A stretch of DNA of 64,000 nt from the NCBI GenBank assembly GCA_021604865.1, contig BQJU01000004.1, positions 62,001 to 126,000 on the forward strand, given 5' to 3'. The translations under genes and the position numbers were made by a program. Position 1 is the stretch's first letter. The number at the start of each line of letters is the position of its first letter. Origin of the DNA: Saprospiraceae bacterium. Its GTDB lineage: Bacteria > Bacteroidota > Bacteroidia > Chitinophagales > Saprospiraceae. Positions 8,674 to 16,775 of the stretch are shown piece by piece. Under the pieces are notes generated by a model. That model was not told where the DNA came from, searched no databases, and saw only the letters and a list, made by a program, of their open reading frames with translations.

Positions 8674-9699
8674 ATGTTCAACATAGATATCATCACCTTA
8701 ATTGCTTTTTTGGGGGCCTTCCAGGGATTGGCCTTTGCCGCAATTTTTTGGTTGAAAAACAAGAATATCTCCAATAAAGTCTTTTCGCTGTTGCTACTGG
8801 CAACGAGTATTAGGATTGCCAAAAATATCTTTGTTCACCTACGGGAATTAAACCCCGATATGTTTACCTGGATTGAATTCTGGCGTACCTCTGTTTATAT
8901 TGGCCTTACTCATCAATTTGCCATTGGCCCACTTTTTTACCTGTATTACTTGTCAAAGTTGCAGCAAAAATTCAAGTGGCGAGCTACTTATTTGTGGCAC
9001 TTTTTGCCCTATGGTTTATTGCTTGTGATTAGTCCGTTTCTTCAGTGGTCCTTCTGGGCCAATGGCGGACTATGGTTTTCCTACCTTTCTATTTTATTCT
9101 ACTATTTATTGACCTTCCGGGTTTTTTATAAAGAAAAAGAACCTATCGACCGGGCAACTTCCAATTGGTTAAAAAGCTTATTGCTGGTTGCTTTTTTATT
9201 GATGCTGGCCTATTCTCCGGCGCTATTCAAATACCTCGGCTACATTGGAGGCGCCTTCCTTTACACCATCGCCATTTTGACGATTGGCTATATTATGCTA
9301 ACCAATAAGGGAAGCATCGCTTTTTTTAGAACAAAATATGAAACCTCCTCCCTAAGCAGCAGAACAGCCAAGGAAATCAGGAAAAGGCTTGAAATTTATA
9401 TGCAAACCCAACAACCCTTTATTGACCCTGAATTGACCTTGCAAACACTAGCCCAACAGCTTTCTGTTCATCCCCACCATCTTTCACGGGTGATCAATCA
9501 GGAACTAAAAATGAGCTTCACGGACTATATCAATTCATTCCGACTGGAGGTCTCCGCAAAGCGTTTAAGAGACCCCAATTTTGATCATTTGAAAATCTCA
9601 GCACTGGCCTATGAAAGCGGCTTTAATTCCGTGCCGACCTTTAATACCTTATTTAAAAAGGTATACAAAATGACACCCTCGGAATATCGGAATCGCTGA
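8674..9699 (+). CDS. Membrane-anchored AraC family regulator
   Basis: 341 residues. The N-terminal two thirds (about 7-215) hold seven hydrophobic segments, and the C-terminal part (about 240-340) is an AraC-type double HTH, with LTLQTLAQQLSVHPHHLSRV as the first HTH and SALAYESGFNSVPTFNTLFK as the second. This 7TM-AraC architecture is common in Bacteroidota; a few members are thought to respond to external signals through the membrane part, but the ligands are unknown. I chose the ATG at 8674 over the TTG at 8665 because it puts the hydrophobic N-terminus directly after the start. It may regulate the divergent or neighbouring genes; the target is not evident. Confidence 0.85.
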   Translation: MFNIDIITLIAFLGAFQGLAFAAIFWLKNKNISNKVFSLLLLATSIRIAKNIFVHLRELNPDMFTWIEFWRTSVYIGLTHQFAIGPLFYLYYLSKLQQKFKWRATYLWHFLPYGLLLVISPFLQWSFWANGGLWFSYLSILFYYLLTFRVFYKEKEPIDRATSNWLKSLLLVAFLLMLAYSPALFKYLGYIGGAFLYTIAILTIGYIMLTNKGSIAFFRTKYETSSLSSRTAKEIRKRLEIYMQTQQPFIDPELTLQTLAQQLSVHPHHLSRVINQELKMSFTDYINSFRLEVSAKRLRDPNFDHLKISALAYESGFNSVPTFNTLFKKVYKMTPSEYRNR

Positions 9700-9703
9700 C
9701 CCC

Positions 9704-10231
9704 TTAATATTCGAGCACCTTCCCCTTTGCAAAATCCTCCTCCGTCACCGGAACCCCATTAATATTATTGGTATCCCAATCCTGGGCGATTTTCCACTGC
9801 CCATTTACCTTTTTTAGCACAATGTGGAAACGGGCGTAATAATTACGGATTTCCTTTCCGGGTTCTTCGCTACTAATGCGATAATAACCCACCTCGTAAC
9901 CCATATTTTCACGATAAATCCGATGCTCCAACCAAAAATCAATCGTTTTTTTCCGGTCATCCTTTTTTTGGTAAGATGCTTTTATGGATTCCTTGTATTC
10001 ATCGCCTAATTGAATGCCGCTCCATTTGCTAATGCGCATCACATCATCTGTATGCAACGCATTAAAGGCCTCCCAATTCCGGGCCTCCCAGGCTACTTTA
10101 AACGGCTTCCATAATTGCTGGTTGACTTCCTGTTCAATCGCTGTTTGTTCCGCAGAAACCTCTTCCTGTGCAGGTGCCCAAATGAATGATAAAAGCATCA
10201 GGAGTACTAAACCAATTTTTTTAATATCCAT
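9704..10231 (-). CDS. Secreted DUF4440/NTF2-like protein
   Basis: 175 residues with a signal peptide (1-21, ending in WAPAQ). The mature part begins with a long helix (AIEQEVNQQLWKPFKVAWEA), then NALHTDDVMRI and a C-terminal KVNGQWKIAQDWD, which is the usual signature of the DUF4440/SnoaL-like NTF2 fold (x-x-W-K-I-x-x-D). It is probably periplasmic. The substrate is unknown. It lies tail to tail with the AraC regulator (4-bp gap) and downstream of the beta-lactamase gene on the same strand, 169 bp away, so co-transcription is possible but not compelling. Confidence 0.75.
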   Translation of the reverse strand: MDIKKIGLVLLMLLSFIWAPAQEEVSAEQTAIEQEVNQQLWKPFKVAWEARNWEAFNALHTDDVMRISKWSGIQLGDEYKESIKASYQKKDDRKKTIDFWLEHRIYRENMGYEVGYYRISSEEPGKEIRNYYARFHIVLKKVNGQWKIAQDWDTNNINGVPVTEEDFAKGKVLEY

Positions 10232-10400
10232 GATCAGTTTTTATTGTTACCCTGCAATACTATCGGTTTAGCACATCGGAATTCATTAAAATCATAATTT
10301 TTAAAGACATTTTTTTTAGCCAACAAGGCCCAAAGACAAAATTGGCTTTCTTTCCAAACAACTCTATTCTTTTAGTCGGCAATGTTTCAGCGTAATCGCC

Positions 10401-11249
10401 TCATTCCCCATTGCCTAATACTACCTCCAATCCCTTCATCGTTACCACTTTTCGGGCACCAGGAAAATCGTCCATATTCATATCCGCCAAAGGTTCCACA
10501 TTTGTAGCAAAATAATAGACTTGGTCCCCCTGCTCCATATAACCTACAAACCACCCATTATTGTGCCCATCCACGATTGACCAGCCCGTTTTACCACTTA
10601 ATTGATAAGCGTCGTTTTTATCCATCACCATCAATCGTTTCATGATTTGGTAAGTACGTTCGGAAATGCTTAGTTTGGAGGTATAAAACCGTTGTAAAAA
10701 GGCGATCTGTTGAAATGGACTGATCTTTGAATTTCCTTCCAGCCAGAACTGGTCAATGGTAGCGGAATCAACCACAACATTGCCGTAATCAAACTTTTTT
10801 ACGTATTCCTTCATACGTTGCGTGCCGATATTTCTGGCAATCTCCTGATAACAAGGCACACAGGAAAGATGAAAGGCATCACGGAAAATCATATCTCGCT
10901 CCCAGACAGAAAGATACCTTTTCTTACCATCCCACTTAAATAGGGTGCTGTCATTTTTTACCACGCCCGTTTCAAGGCCAATGATCGAATTGGGGATTTT
11001 AAACGTAGAAGCTGGTAATTGCCCTTGTTTGGCCCAGTTAAAATCATTGGAATAATAAACCTTTTGTTGCGGATCATAAATGAGTATTGCACCCGCCACC
11101 TTTGCCGAATCGATGAAGGCTTGAAATTCAGGCTTCACTACTTCTTTTGATTCCGAAGTAGTCACCACTTCAGTTGTTTGCGTTTGCGGGTTTTCATCAG
11201 CACAGGAACAAATGATAAATAAGAGGGGAACCAATTGGATGTATTTCAT
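10401..11249 (-). CDS. Class D (OXA-type) beta-lactamase, lipoprotein
   Basis: 282 residues. The N-terminus carries a lipoprotein-type signal with Cys16 in ICSC, so the enzyme is probably tethered in the envelope. All class D motifs are present: the active-site Ser81-T-F-Lys84, the S-C-V motif at 129-131, YGN at 155-157, WLEG in the omega-loop region near 169-172, and KTG at 220-222 followed by W. These enzymes open beta-lactams through an acyl-serine intermediate with a carboxylated lysine. Length fits the family. BlaR-type sensor proteins share this fold, but there is no sensor membrane domain here. No BlaI operator was seen. The allele and the spectrum cannot be told from sequence reading; the class is secure. 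Confidence 0.92.
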   Translation of the reverse strand: MKYIQLVPLLFIICSCADENPQTQTTEVVTTSESKEVVKPEFQAFIDSAKVAGAILIYDPQQKVYYSNDFNWAKQGQLPASTFKIPNSIIGLETGVVKNDSTLFKWDGKKRYLSVWERDMIFRDAFHLSCVPCYQEIARNIGTQRMKEYVKKFDYGNVVVDSATIDQFWLEGNSKISPFQQIAFLQRFYTSKLSISERTYQIMKRLMVMDKNDAYQLSGKTGWSIVDGHNNGWFVGYMEQGDQVYYFATNVEPLADMNMDDFPGARKVVTMKGLEVVLGNGE

Positions 11250-11332
11250 TTTTTAAGATTTTGTATAAGTTGGGTAAAATATCCCAAAATCGGGGCAGTA
11301 AAAATTTTTTGAAAAAAAATCCATCAAAATAC

Positions 11333-11365
11333 TTGACTCTGACCTTACGTCATAGCTTATGTTTG
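11333..11365 (+). promoter_or_regulatory. MerR-type promoter and operator
   Basis: TTGACT at 11333-11338 and TATGTTTG at 11358-11365, an exact Bacteroidota -7 box (TAnnTTTG), are separated by a long spacer (22 bp from the TTG to the TA). In the spacer TGAC (11340-11343) and GTCA (11349-11352) form a dyad. Long spacers with a central dyad are the hallmark of MerR-controlled promoters, so autoregulation of the MerR gene at 11472 is likely. The leader would be about 100 nt. Confidence 0.65.
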
Positions 11366-11471
11366 TATTTGGAAAGGATGGAGGAATGGCATGGTCGACT
11401 ACGCAAAGCTTCGTCGTCTGAAAGAAGAAGTGGATGTAATGCTCCTATGCCCAACCGCCTAAATCTTAATC

Positions 11472-12239
11472 ATGAAATATTCAGTCAAAAAACTGGCAAC
11501 CATGGCAGGGGTAAGTGTGCGCACACTACACCTATACGATCAGATTGGCCTTCTCAATCCTGCTGAGCGGACCGAGGCCGGGTATCGCTTGTATGGAGAA
11601 AAGGAATTGTTGCGTTTACAGCAGGTGCTCTTTTATAAGGAACTGGATTTTCCGCTAAAAGAAATCTGCAATATTCTCGACGATCCTGGATTTGATTTAT
11701 ATCAGGCTTTGGAAAGCCATAAAATCGCCTTGAATGCCAAACGCGACCGGATAGCCACCATGCTGGTAACCATTGACAAAACTATTGCTAATTTAAATGG
11801 AAAAATTATGTTGACTCACGAAGAATTATATGAAGGCCTACCCAAAGAAAAGGCCGAAGCCTATCGCAAAGAAGCTATCGAAAAATGGGGTGAAGAAACC
11901 ATTGTAAAGTCGGAAAATAAACTCCGTAAACTAAACAAAGAGGATATCAAACAACTGAAGCTAGACATGGAAGATATCAATAAACAATTGTCTAACCTCA
12001 TGCAGGAAGATCCAACCAGCCCAAAGGTGCAGGAACAAATTGCCCGGCATTACGAAAATATCCGCAGCTTTTGGGGCACTTCGGGTGCTTCTGATGCACA
12101 AGGAGAAGCCTACGCCGGTCTGGGAGAATTGTATGTCTCTGACAATCGCTACGCTAAAGTTGATGGCGAACCGAATGCTGAATTTGCCCTGTTTTTGAGC
12201 AAGGCCATGAAGCATTTTTCAGAGACTCGCCTGGGTTAG
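11472..12239 (+). CDS. MerR family regulator with TipAS-like effector domain
   Basis: 255 residues. The N-terminal winged helix (about 4-70) has the MerR pattern VKKLATMAGVSVRTLHLYDQ followed by GLLNPAERTEAGYRLY. A dimerisation coiled coil follows (about 80-115). The C-terminal part (about 135-250) has the EDIKQLKLDMEDINKQLSNL and NIRSFWGTSG...YVSDNRYAKVDG signature of the TipAS antibiotic-recognition domain. TipAL-type proteins bind thiopeptides and other peptidic or hydrophobic drugs and then activate their promoter. The promoter directly upstream has the elongated spacer expected for this family. No drug pump follows; the gene ends next to a MITE-like element. Confidence 0.88.
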   Translation: MKYSVKKLATMAGVSVRTLHLYDQIGLLNPAERTEAGYRLYGEKELLRLQQVLFYKELDFPLKEICNILDDPGFDLYQALESHKIALNAKRDRIATMLVTIDKTIANLNGKIMLTHEELYEGLPKEKAEAYRKEAIEKWGEETIVKSENKLRKLNKEDIKQLKLDMEDINKQLSNLMQEDPTSPKVQEQIARHYENIRSFWGTSGASDAQGEAYAGLGELYVSDNRYAKVDGEPNAEFALFLSKAMKHFSETRLG

Positions 12240-12265
12240 AATTAGGGCATTATCGAAAGTTAATG

Positions 12266-12410
12266 GGGAGTGTACGAGAAAGTGTGTTTTTTTCACCGCT
12301 GAGGCGCGGGGAATGCGGAATTTTGTAGATTAACTTGTTGTTAATCAATGCTTTATGTGTTTTTAGAAAATTGAGAATTCTGAGTAGGACACATTTTACT
12401 GGACACTCCC
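12266..12410 (+). mobile_element. MITE-like element, copy 1
   Basis: A 145-bp noncoding element with terminal inverted repeats. The left end GGGAGTGTACGAGAAAGTGT and the inverse of the right end GGGAGTGTCCAGTAAAATGT share 17 of the outer 22 positions. The flanks AGTTAATG and ATTTAATG look like an 8-bp target duplication with one change. A second copy of the same length lies at 16593-16737 and a half copy at 19373-19448. The ends and the duplication length resemble IS256-family elements. It sits between the converging ends of two genes. Confidence 0.8.
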
Positions 12411-12518
12411 ATTTAATGGATCACCTGATATAGAATAATAAGGTAGGATGGCTTTTAGTTTTTACCCTCATCCAAGTCAACATAAAGTATGCTCACCACC
12501 TCACCATCATGCTATACT

Positions 12519-13997
12519 TCACTTCTCACTTCTCATTCCTACATACCTCCCCAACCCCAGCCGATAATACCCTCCATCTATCTCTTCCACTGGGTATTCA
12601 ATCAGCTCCGAAATAAACCAGTGCTCCTCGGCTAATTGTTTTTTGTAGCGGTCCGGATCAGGCAAGACGACCAGGGTTTGTGTATTTTCGGGACCATCCA
12701 AAGAAGAAAGCAATAAGGTCTCATAAGCTACCCCCCAGGTCATACCCAGACGTTGTGTAAGCTCCGGAGTGGCAGGCATCATATAACGATTGGTGGTCTG
12801 TTCAGTCCGGCCCTTATCCAACTGAGTACGCAACCATGCTAATCGGTCAGAATAAGGCTGATGGTGCCAGGTGATCGTGCCGAGTCGGAGCAACAGATAG
12901 GCTACCAGTAGGCCCTGCCAGATGCCCGGTTTTAGTTTAGGTGCCAGATCATGCAAAAACGGCACCGCCACAAAAATCACCAGTGGCATATAATTCACTT
13001 CAGCATAAAATTGATAGGTCGCTTCTGGTGAGCTGATATTGACCAGGAATATATAACCTAGGCAAAAAAAGGTGATCCAAAGCGGCTTCCACCATTGCCG
13101 TATCCGTAGGTAATAAATGGTGATGACCAAAAACAACAAGGGAAAACCATACCAGTAGTAAAGACAATTTTTTAGAAATGCCCGGTTGCTGGGCATCGCC
13201 AGAAGGTTGGAAGACCAGGTTGTCCAATTGTGATAAAACAGGTCATATTTGCTATCATCATACCAATTGGCACCAACTTTGGATTTTACCAAAAGGGCAA
13301 CTGCCATCAATGCCGCCAGTGCAAAATAGGGAAGGTGACGAGTACTTTTGTCAGACAACCAGTAATAACCCCAAAGAAAATAAAAGGGAATAAAAACCAG
13401 TGGATGGTAAAAAACAATGGCCACCATTGCAGGCAACAAAAAGGCCCATTGCCACCAGCGATCTAACGCTGGATAACGCCGCACAAAAGCATAAGTGACC
13501 AGCAAAAAAGCCAGACCTTGCTGCAATTCGGAAGTCGCCCAATAAAAGCCATCAAAGGTGATGAGCGTAAATACAAACACTAGGCTTAAACCTAGATAAT
13601 CATTCCGCAATACCCGCACAATAACCCAGTAAAACAACAAATAAACCAGTGGAAAAGAAATAGAATAAAGCAAAAGCACCACACGCAGCGGTAACTCCAG
13701 CTTGATCGCCAACAATGGTAATGCCTGTACAATCGCCGCCCCAAAACGGTATACCTGGACCTGTATCGTACCTTCATTGATCATCAAAAAGGTCTGATAG
13801 GCAATGTCGATAAACAACGTCCGCTCCTGATAAAAGAGGCCGGCTAAAACCAATAACCCCAGCAAGGCAAAATAGCCCATTCTTTTCGGCCAGGATGACG
13901 AAAATTGATAGGAGGGAATGGCTTGCATATCCGGCTTCAATGTTGGCATACGCTTTGTTTGCCACAAATATATACCGATACCGCAGAAAATAAGCAC
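12519..13997 (-). CDS. Polytopic membrane protein, EpsG/GT-C-like
   Basis: 492 residues with about twelve hydrophobic segments between residues 40 and 390 and a soluble C-terminal part (about 390-492). The run of helices with aromatic-rich loops (such as TFDGFYWATSELQQGLAFLL and FYHPLVFIPFYFLWGYYW) resembles EpsG-type and GT-C glycosyltransferase or polymerase proteins of polysaccharide assembly. No catalytic motif can be pinned down. The N-terminal helix begins at once after the ATG at 13997; ATG codons at residues 17 and 40 are alternative starts. It is divergent from the transporter at 14103 with only 105 bp between them. No polysaccharide cluster surrounds it, so the role is uncertain. 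Confidence 0.6.
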   Translation of the reverse strand: MLIFCGIGIYLWQTKRMPTLKPDMQAIPSYQFSSSWPKRMGYFALLGLLVLAGLFYQERTLFIDIAYQTFLMINEGTIQVQVYRFGAAIVQALPLLAIKLELPLRVVLLLYSISFPLVYLLFYWVIVRVLRNDYLGLSLVFVFTLITFDGFYWATSELQQGLAFLLVTYAFVRRYPALDRWWQWAFLLPAMVAIVFYHPLVFIPFYFLWGYYWLSDKSTRHLPYFALAALMAVALLVKSKVGANWYDDSKYDLFYHNWTTWSSNLLAMPSNRAFLKNCLYYWYGFPLLFLVITIYYLRIRQWWKPLWITFFCLGYIFLVNISSPEATYQFYAEVNYMPLVIFVAVPFLHDLAPKLKPGIWQGLLVAYLLLRLGTITWHHQPYSDRLAWLRTQLDKGRTEQTTNRYMMPATPELTQRLGMTWGVAYETLLLSSLDGPENTQTLVVLPDPDRYKKQLAEEHWFISELIEYPVEEIDGGYYRLGLGRYVGMRSEK

Positions 13998-14102
13998 ATG
14001 CCCCGAAATTCTCTCACCCTCTCACTATATCACCCTCTCTCTTCTCCCATTTCAATCATAAAATTTTCCATTAATGACCGCTAATGCTTAACTTGCCTGG
14101 GC

Positions 14103-16496
14103 ATGAGAAAAAAGGGGATGAATAGAGGAAATAAACAACGCAAGTTCGGAACCGCACCGGTTTTTTTTACCGCTATATCCACTATTTTAGGAGCTGTCAT
14201 GTTCCTGAGGTTTGGTTTTGCTGTGGGATCGGTTGGCTTTTTGGGCACCTTGGGGCTCATCTTGATAGGACATGCTGTCACTATCCCTACAGCTATGGCT
14301 ATTGCCGAAATTTCTACCAACCAGAAGGTAGAAGGAGGTGGAGAGTATTATATCATTTCCCGTTCCTTCGGTTTAGTGATTGGCGCATCCATTGGCATTG
14401 CATTATATTTCTCGCAAGCCATTAGTGTTGCTTTTTATATTATCGCCTTTGCTGAAGCCTTTAGCTCCCTTTTTGACTTTCTCCGACAGACATACGACAT
14501 GCATCCGATTCTTTTATGGCTGCTGGATAAAAAGCAAACCGTTAGTATTCCGGCCCTTTTTATATTGACCGCGATTGTCTTAATTAAGGGTGCTGATTTG
14601 GGTGTAAAAGCCTTATATGTCGTTGTAGTCACCCTTTTTATTGCGCTGGCTGCCTTCTTTGTGGGACAAACGGATTATGCAGAAAAACAGAGTTTTGATC
14701 CTATAGCGACAGTGTACAATACCGAAGTAGTGAATGATACTACCCTGGTGAAAAAGAGCAATACACCAGAAAAGGAAGATACACTCAATATAGTGAACGA
14801 ATTGCCTGTGCTGGAGCCTCGTCAAACATCTTCGAGTCCTTCGCAACCTCAAACACCCATTAGTTTTTTTGTGGTTTTTGCCATCATTTTCCCCGCGTTT
14901 ACCGGCATGACAGCTGGGGTAGGCTTATCAGGAGATTTGCGCAAACCCAGCCGGTCTATCCCATTGGGTACCGTGGCGGCAACCCTGACGGGTATGTTAA
15001 TCTATGTGCTGATTGCCTATAAGCTGGCCATATCCGCCAGCCCTGCTGATCTGGCAAATACCGACTCGTTGGTGATGGCCCAAATTGCCTGGCAAGGCTG
15101 GTGGTTGATCCCTGTAGGATTGGCCGCAGCAACCATCTCTTCCGCAATAGGGTCCATTCTGGTGGCACCGCGTACTTTACAGGCCATTGCTCGTGATCGC
15201 GTATTACCTTCTCGGGGCATCACCTACTGGATATCCCGGGGACGAGGTAAAAATGACGAACCATTCAATGCTACCGTGATTACTGTAGTGATTGCCCTGG
15301 TCTTTGTGCTCATGGGCGGATTGGATGCTGTAGCTGAAATTATCTCCATGTTTTTTATGGTGACTTATGGTTCCCTTTGTTTGATTTCATTTTTACAACA
15401 TTTTGCTGCCGATCCATCCTATCGACCTACCTTCAGGTCTCGCTGGTATATTTCACTCTTTGGCGCGATGGCCTGTTTTGGACTCATGTTTTTTATGAAT
15501 GCTGCCTATGCTTTTTTTGCCCTGCTTATGATGGTCGGATTTTACCTGGTGGCCAGCCACTACAATCCCGATAAGAAAAACATCGCCGTGATATTTCAAG
15601 GGGTCATTTTCCAGGTTAGCCGGCAGTTACAAGTCTTTTTACAAAAGGCCGAAAAAGAAAAAACGGTCAGTTGGCGACCTTCAGCTATCTGTATTTCCGA
15701 AACGTCTTTCGAACGTATGGCGGCTTTTGATCTGTTGCGATGGATCTCCCAGAAATACGGTTTTGGCACTTATATTCACAAAATCAATGGGTATTTATCC
15801 AAAACCACCAATCAGCAGGCTCGTTCCTCGAAAGAGCGCCTCATTAAGATGGCCGAAGCCAGTAAAAGTAATATCTATATTGATACACTTATTAGCCCTT
15901 CCTATACCTCCGCCATTGCTCAGGTGATTCAGCTTCCTGGCATTTCAGGTACCGAAAACAACCTGCTTTTGCTGGAATTTTCTAAACTCCGACCCGGTAA
16001 TATCAGCGATATCGTCGATAATTTTAAACTCGTAAAATCAGTCGACTTTGATGTTGTCATTTTAGGCAGTAGTGAGCGTGGTTACGGATTGAAAAAAAGC
16101 ATCCACATTTGGATTACTTCGAATGATTATGAAAATGCCAACCTGATGATCCTATTGGCATACATCATCCTGGGGCACAAAGAATGGCGCAAAGGCCACA
16201 TCAAAATTTTTGCCATCTACTCAGAAGAAACCTGTGATCAGGAACGCCAACGCCTCTACGAACTCATCGAGGCCGGCCAGCTACCCATTTCTCCAAAAAA
16301 TATCGAAGTCATTCCCCGCAAACAAGCCATAGACCAGCGCACCATTATTAAAGAAAAATCCAGAGACGCCGATCTAACCATTATCGGCTTCCGCGACGAA
16401 GTGCTGAAACACGAAGGCATCTCCGTATTCGAAGATTATGAAGTAATCGGTAACACCATGTTTGTTAATGCCTCGGAACAGAAGGTGATTAAGTAG
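14103..16496 (+). CDS. Cation-chloride cotransporter-like (SLC12-type) APC permease
   Basis: 797 residues. The N-terminal KFGTAPVFFTAISTILGAVM, followed by FLRFGFAVG and VGFLGTLGLILIGHAV, is the TM1-TM2 pattern of the cation-chloride cotransporters in the APC superfamily; FPAFTGMTAGVGLSGDLRKP is the matching TM6 region. About twelve membrane helices end near residue 490, with a large soluble loop between TM5 and TM6 (about 185-255). A C-terminal cytoplasmic domain of about 300 residues follows, with alternating strands and helices (VDFDVVILGSSERGYGL, ADLTIIGFRDEVL), as in SLC12 proteins. The transported ions are not proven. The short basic N-terminus offers ATG at 14103 or 14118. Confidence 0.8.
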   Translation: MRKKGMNRGNKQRKFGTAPVFFTAISTILGAVMFLRFGFAVGSVGFLGTLGLILIGHAVTIPTAMAIAEISTNQKVEGGGEYYIISRSFGLVIGASIGIALYFSQAISVAFYIIAFAEAFSSLFDFLRQTYDMHPILLWLLDKKQTVSIPALFILTAIVLIKGADLGVKALYVVVVTLFIALAAFFVGQTDYAEKQSFDPIATVYNTEVVNDTTLVKKSNTPEKEDTLNIVNELPVLEPRQTSSSPSQPQTPISFFVVFAIIFPAFTGMTAGVGLSGDLRKPSRSIPLGTVAATLTGMLIYVLIAYKLAISASPADLANTDSLVMAQIAWQGWWLIPVGLAAATISSAIGSILVAPRTLQAIARDRVLPSRGITYWISRGRGKNDEPFNATVITVVIALVFVLMGGLDAVAEIISMFFMVTYGSLCLISFLQHFAADPSYRPTFRSRWYISLFGAMACFGLMFFMNAAYAFFALLMMVGFYLVASHYNPDKKNIAVIFQGVIFQVSRQLQVFLQKAEKEKTVSWRPSAICISETSFERMAAFDLLRWISQKYGFGTYIHKINGYLSKTTNQQARSSKERLIKMAEASKSNIYIDTLISPSYTSAIAQVIQLPGISGTENNLLLLEFSKLRPGNISDIVDNFKLVKSVDFDVVILGSSERGYGLKKSIHIWITSNDYENANLMILLAYIILGHKEWRKGHIKIFAIYSEETCDQERQRLYELIEAGQLPISPKNIEVIPRKQAIDQRTIIKEKSRDADLTIIGFRDEVLKHEGISVFEDYEVIGNTMFVNASEQKVIK

Positions 16497-16511
16497 GAGG
16501 GATGACCCCTT

Positions 16512-16555
16512 AGTGCATGGTTGGAGGTCAAAGTTTGGGCTACAAAACATGCACT
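16512..16555. repeat. Dispersed palindrome, diverged copy after the transporter gene
   Basis: AGTGCATG (16512-16519) is repeated in inverse as CATGCACT (16548-16555); the inner part contains CATGGTTGGAGG, one base away from the CATGTTTGGAGG arm of the perfect palindrome at 42181-42219. It starts 16 bp after the stop of the transporter gene and could act as a terminator or mRNA-end hairpin. Confidence 0.45.
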
Positions 16556-16592
16556 TAAAAATGTGGGATTAATAAGTGTTCGATTTCGATAG

Positions 16593-16737
16593 GGGAGTAT
16601 CCAGTAAAGTGTGTCTACCTCAGAATCTTCAATTTCCAGCGAAGTGTATAAGGAATTGGATTTCAATAAATGATTCCGCAATACTCCGCGTTCCCGCGTC
16701 TCAGCGGTGAAAAAAACACACTTTTCCGTACACTCCC
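16593..16737 (-). mobile_element. MITE-like element, copy 2 (inverted relative to copy 1)
   Basis: 145 bp, exactly the length of copy 1 and in the opposite orientation. Its two ends share 18 of 22 positions (GGGAGTATCCAGTAAAGTGT on one side; the inverse of the other end starts GGGAGTGTACGGAAAAGTGT). TCGATAG occurs directly on both sides (16586-16592 and 16738-16744), a perfect 7-bp target repeat. It lies between the converging 3' ends of the transporter and the M14 peptidase genes. Confidence 0.85.
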
Positions 16738-16775
16738 TCGATAGTCTAGGGATCTTGCTTCCAAACTGCCAGCCC

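Noticed and set aside
11378-11566. Short frame starting just after the MerR promoter
   Set aside because: It overlaps the merR start out of frame and shows no motif; I treat the segment as leader.
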